A DNA stretch of 6,759 nucleotides from an uncultured Bacillota bacterium (GTDB lineage Bacteria; Bacillota_I; Bacilli_A; RFN20; CAG-826), in assembly GCA_946623775.1 (NCBI GenBank), contig CAMORJ010000081.1:1-6759 (forward strand), in the 5' to 3' direction. Made by a program: the position numbers and the translations under genes. Positions 5,480 to 6,759 of the stretch are shown in pieces (the stretch's first letter is position 1; each line of letters starts with the position of its first letter). Under the pieces are notes generated by a model. It was not told the origin of the DNA. It saw only the letters and a program-made list of their open reading frames with translations, and did no database searches.

Positions 5480-6675
5480 TAGGCGATCCTCTTATAGCAA
5501 TCCCTGGCGATCATGACTTCCTCGTCGGTCGGGATGACGGCGACGATCATCGAGGAGCCAGGAAGCGAGATGACGGCTTCCTTTCCGCCGTAGATGGATT
5601 CGTTGAGCTTGTAGTCGATCTTGAGCCCGAGGGCCTCTTCGACGCGTTCCAGGATCAAGCGGCGGTAGTAGGGGGAATTCTCGCCGATGCCGGCGGAGAA
5701 GACCATCATGTCCGCGCCGCCGAGCCTGACGAAGTAGGAGCCGATGAAATCGGCGACCCTTCTGGCGAATAGGTTCGAGGTGAGGATGGCCCTTTCGTTG
5801 CCTTGTAGCGCGGCGGCTTCGATGTCGCGGGTATCGTTGGAGATGCCGGAAACGCCGAGGAGTCCGCTCTTTTTGTTGAAGACATCGTAGAGCTCATGGA
5901 CGTCTAAGCCGGTGCAGGTGGCGAGGTAATCGGTGACGGAAGGATCCATGTCGCCGGTGCGGGTGCCCATCATGACTCCGCCAAGCGGGGTGAGGCCCAT
6001 CGTGGTCGCGACGCATTTGCCGTCGCGGACGGCCGCCAAAGAGGCGCCCGAGCCGATGTGGCAGGTGATGATGCGGGAATTCGGTTTGCCGCCGAGGTAT
6101 TCCTTGATGGCTTTGTTGGCGAGGTATTGGTGGGAGGTGCCATGCGCCCCATAGCGGCGGCAATCGTATTTCTGGCTCCATTCGTAGGGAATGGGGTAGA
6201 GGTAATCCTCTTCTTCCATGGTCTGGTGGAAGGCGGTGTCGAAGACCGCGATGGCGGGGACATCGGGAAGGGCGTCCTTGAAGGCGTGGTAGCCGACTAG
6301 GTGAGCGGGGGCGTGAAGCGGGTCAAGCGGGATGAGCTTGGCGATGATCGCCTCGGATTCATCGTCGAAATCGACGGAGTGGGAGAAGTATTTGCCGCCC
6401 TGGACCACACGGTGGCCGACGCATTTGATCTCGTCGAGGCTCTTGACGATGCCGAATTTGGTGAGGGCCTCCAAGACGAGGTTGACCGCGACGGCATGGT
6501 CGGGGATGGGGAGGACGCGCTTGTCCTCTTTGCCGTCGAATTTGATCTTGAAGATGCCATCGTCGTGGCCGATCCTCTCGGCTAGGCCGGAGCAAAGGAC
6601 CTTCTCTTCGGGCATTTCGTAGAGTTTGTATTTCAAGGAGCTGGAGCCGCAGTTGACGGCCATTACTTTGTACAT
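5479..6675 (-). CDS. ackA: Acetate kinase
   Basis: Catalyses acetyl-phosphate + ADP to acetate + ATP, the energy-yielding step of acetate fermentation, in the cytosol. It runs in reverse to activate acetate. The 398-aa length is standard for the ASKHA-fold family. Visible motifs are the N-terminal phosphate loop NCGSSSLK (8-15), the substrate Arg in HRVVQGG (88-94), the catalytic Asp in FDTAFHQTM (145-153), YGAHGTSH (175-182), the nucleotide loop HIGSGAS (206-212), MGTRTGDMDP (236-245), FSAGIGENS (326-334) and the C-terminal metal Glu in TDEEVMIARD (383-392). No key residue is missing. The start ATG has GAGG at 6684-6687, 8 nt upstream, overlapping a hairpin. The next gene, nrnA, overlaps by one base. 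No pta gene is visible; it may lie beyond the window or elsewhere. Confidence 0.97.
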   Translation of the reverse strand: MYKVMAVNCGSSSLKYKLYEMPEEKVLCSGLAERIGHDDGIFKIKFDGKEDKRVLPIPDHAVAVNLVLEALTKFGIVKSLDEIKCVGHRVVQGGKYFSHSVDFDDESEAIIAKLIPLDPLHAPAHLVGYHAFKDALPDVPAIAVFDTAFHQTMEEEDYLYPIPYEWSQKYDCRRYGAHGTSHQYLANKAIKEYLGGKPNSRIITCHIGSGASLAAVRDGKCVATTMGLTPLGGVMMGTRTGDMDPSVTDYLATCTGLDVHELYDVFNKKSGLLGVSGISNDTRDIEAAALQGNERAILTSNLFARRVADFIGSYFVRLGGADMMVFSAGIGENSPYYRRLILERVEEALGLKIDYKLNESIYGGKEAVISLPGSSMIVAVIPTDEEVMIARDCYKRIA

Positions 6676-6683
6676 GTTTATTA

Positions 6684-6703
6684 CCTCGTTAGTTCTAACG
6701 GGG
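6684..6703 (-). promoter_or_regulatory. Hairpin/palindrome overlapping the ackA ribosome binding site
   Basis: CGTTAG (6687-6692) and CTAACG (6695-6700) form a perfect inverted repeat with a 2-nt centre. Beyond one mismatch, CC/GG pairs extend it to 6684-6703. In the minus transcript the far arm contains the GAGG Shine-Dalgarno of ackA, so folding would mask it. As DNA it could equally be an operator at the transcription start. Both roles are inference. Confidence 0.4.
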
Positions 6704-6705
6704 GA

Positions 6706-6714
6706 ATTTTATCA
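6706..6714 (-). promoter_or_regulatory. Candidate extended -10 promoter of ackA-nrnA
   Basis: TGATAAAAT on the minus strand fits the extended -10 form TGnTATAAT with one mismatch in the hexamer. No convincing -35 lies 16-18 nt upstream (near 6729-6735), which extended -10 promoters can tolerate. The transcript would begin near 6699, at the edge of the palindrome before the ackA start. Confidence 0.45.
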
Positions 6715-6759
6715 TTGTCGGACACCGCTTTCCTTAAAAATCGTTTGCAAAGCAAAAAA

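Noticed and set aside
1..6759. Mobile element, phage, toxin-antitoxin or defence system
   Set aside because: I found no transposase, integrase, restriction, toxin or nuclease-effector gene, and no terminal repeats or target duplications. Apart from the serpin-like and YxjI-like genes the content is ordinary housekeeping.
1..6759. tRNA, rRNA or CRISPR array
   Set aside because: No cloverleaf with conserved T-loop, no rRNA-like sequence and no regularly spaced repeats are visible in the intergenic stretches, all of which are shorter than about 230 bases.

Overview
This is a protein-dense bacterial window with five genes and no mobile element, CRISPR array, tRNA or rRNA. It suggests an uncultured member of the Bacillota, most likely class Bacilli. 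The grounds are strong AGGAGG-type ribosome binding sites, short intergenic gaps with intrinsic terminators, and a Gram-positive-style set of TypA, a YxjI-like LURP-one protein, S15, an NrnA-type DHH phosphoesterase and acetate kinase. TGA ends two genes and TGG encodes Trp, so the standard bacterial code applies and a Mycoplasma-type code does not. The lineage is inferred from gene style only.

Layout, left to right. (1) 3-1277, plus strand: a gene recognised here as a serpin-fold protein. It is probably cut at its N-terminus by the window edge. (2) 1298-1341: a strong hairpin between convergent genes that can end transcription from both sides. (3) 1346-3178, minus: typA/bipA, a translational GTPase. 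(4) 3211-3273: the yxjI terminator followed by a palindrome over a candidate typA promoter. (5) 3289-3807, minus: a YxjI/LURP-one-like protein. (6) 3808-3985: a divergent control region with a long palindrome, a good rpsO promoter and a structured rpsO leader. (7) 3986-4255, plus: rpsO (S15) with its own terminator. (8) 4301-4477: non-coding, with two perfect hairpins placed back to back and the terminator of the next minus-strand operon. (9) 4478-6675, minus: ackA then nrnA, overlapping by one base (TAATG), so a two-gene operon. (10) 6676-6759: the ackA leader and a candidate promoter.

Most genes are housekeeping: translation (typA, rpsO), acetyl-phosphate/ATP metabolism (ackA) and turnover of small nucleotides or oligoribonucleotides (nrnA). 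The accessory-looking gene is the serpin-like protein, since serpins are patchily distributed in bacteria. No novel multi-gene system is visible. The points most worth a second look are the divergent serpin, the unexplained tandem hairpins at 4313-4369, the palindromes at promoters, and a changed rRNA-contact residue in S15 next to a structured rpsO leader.
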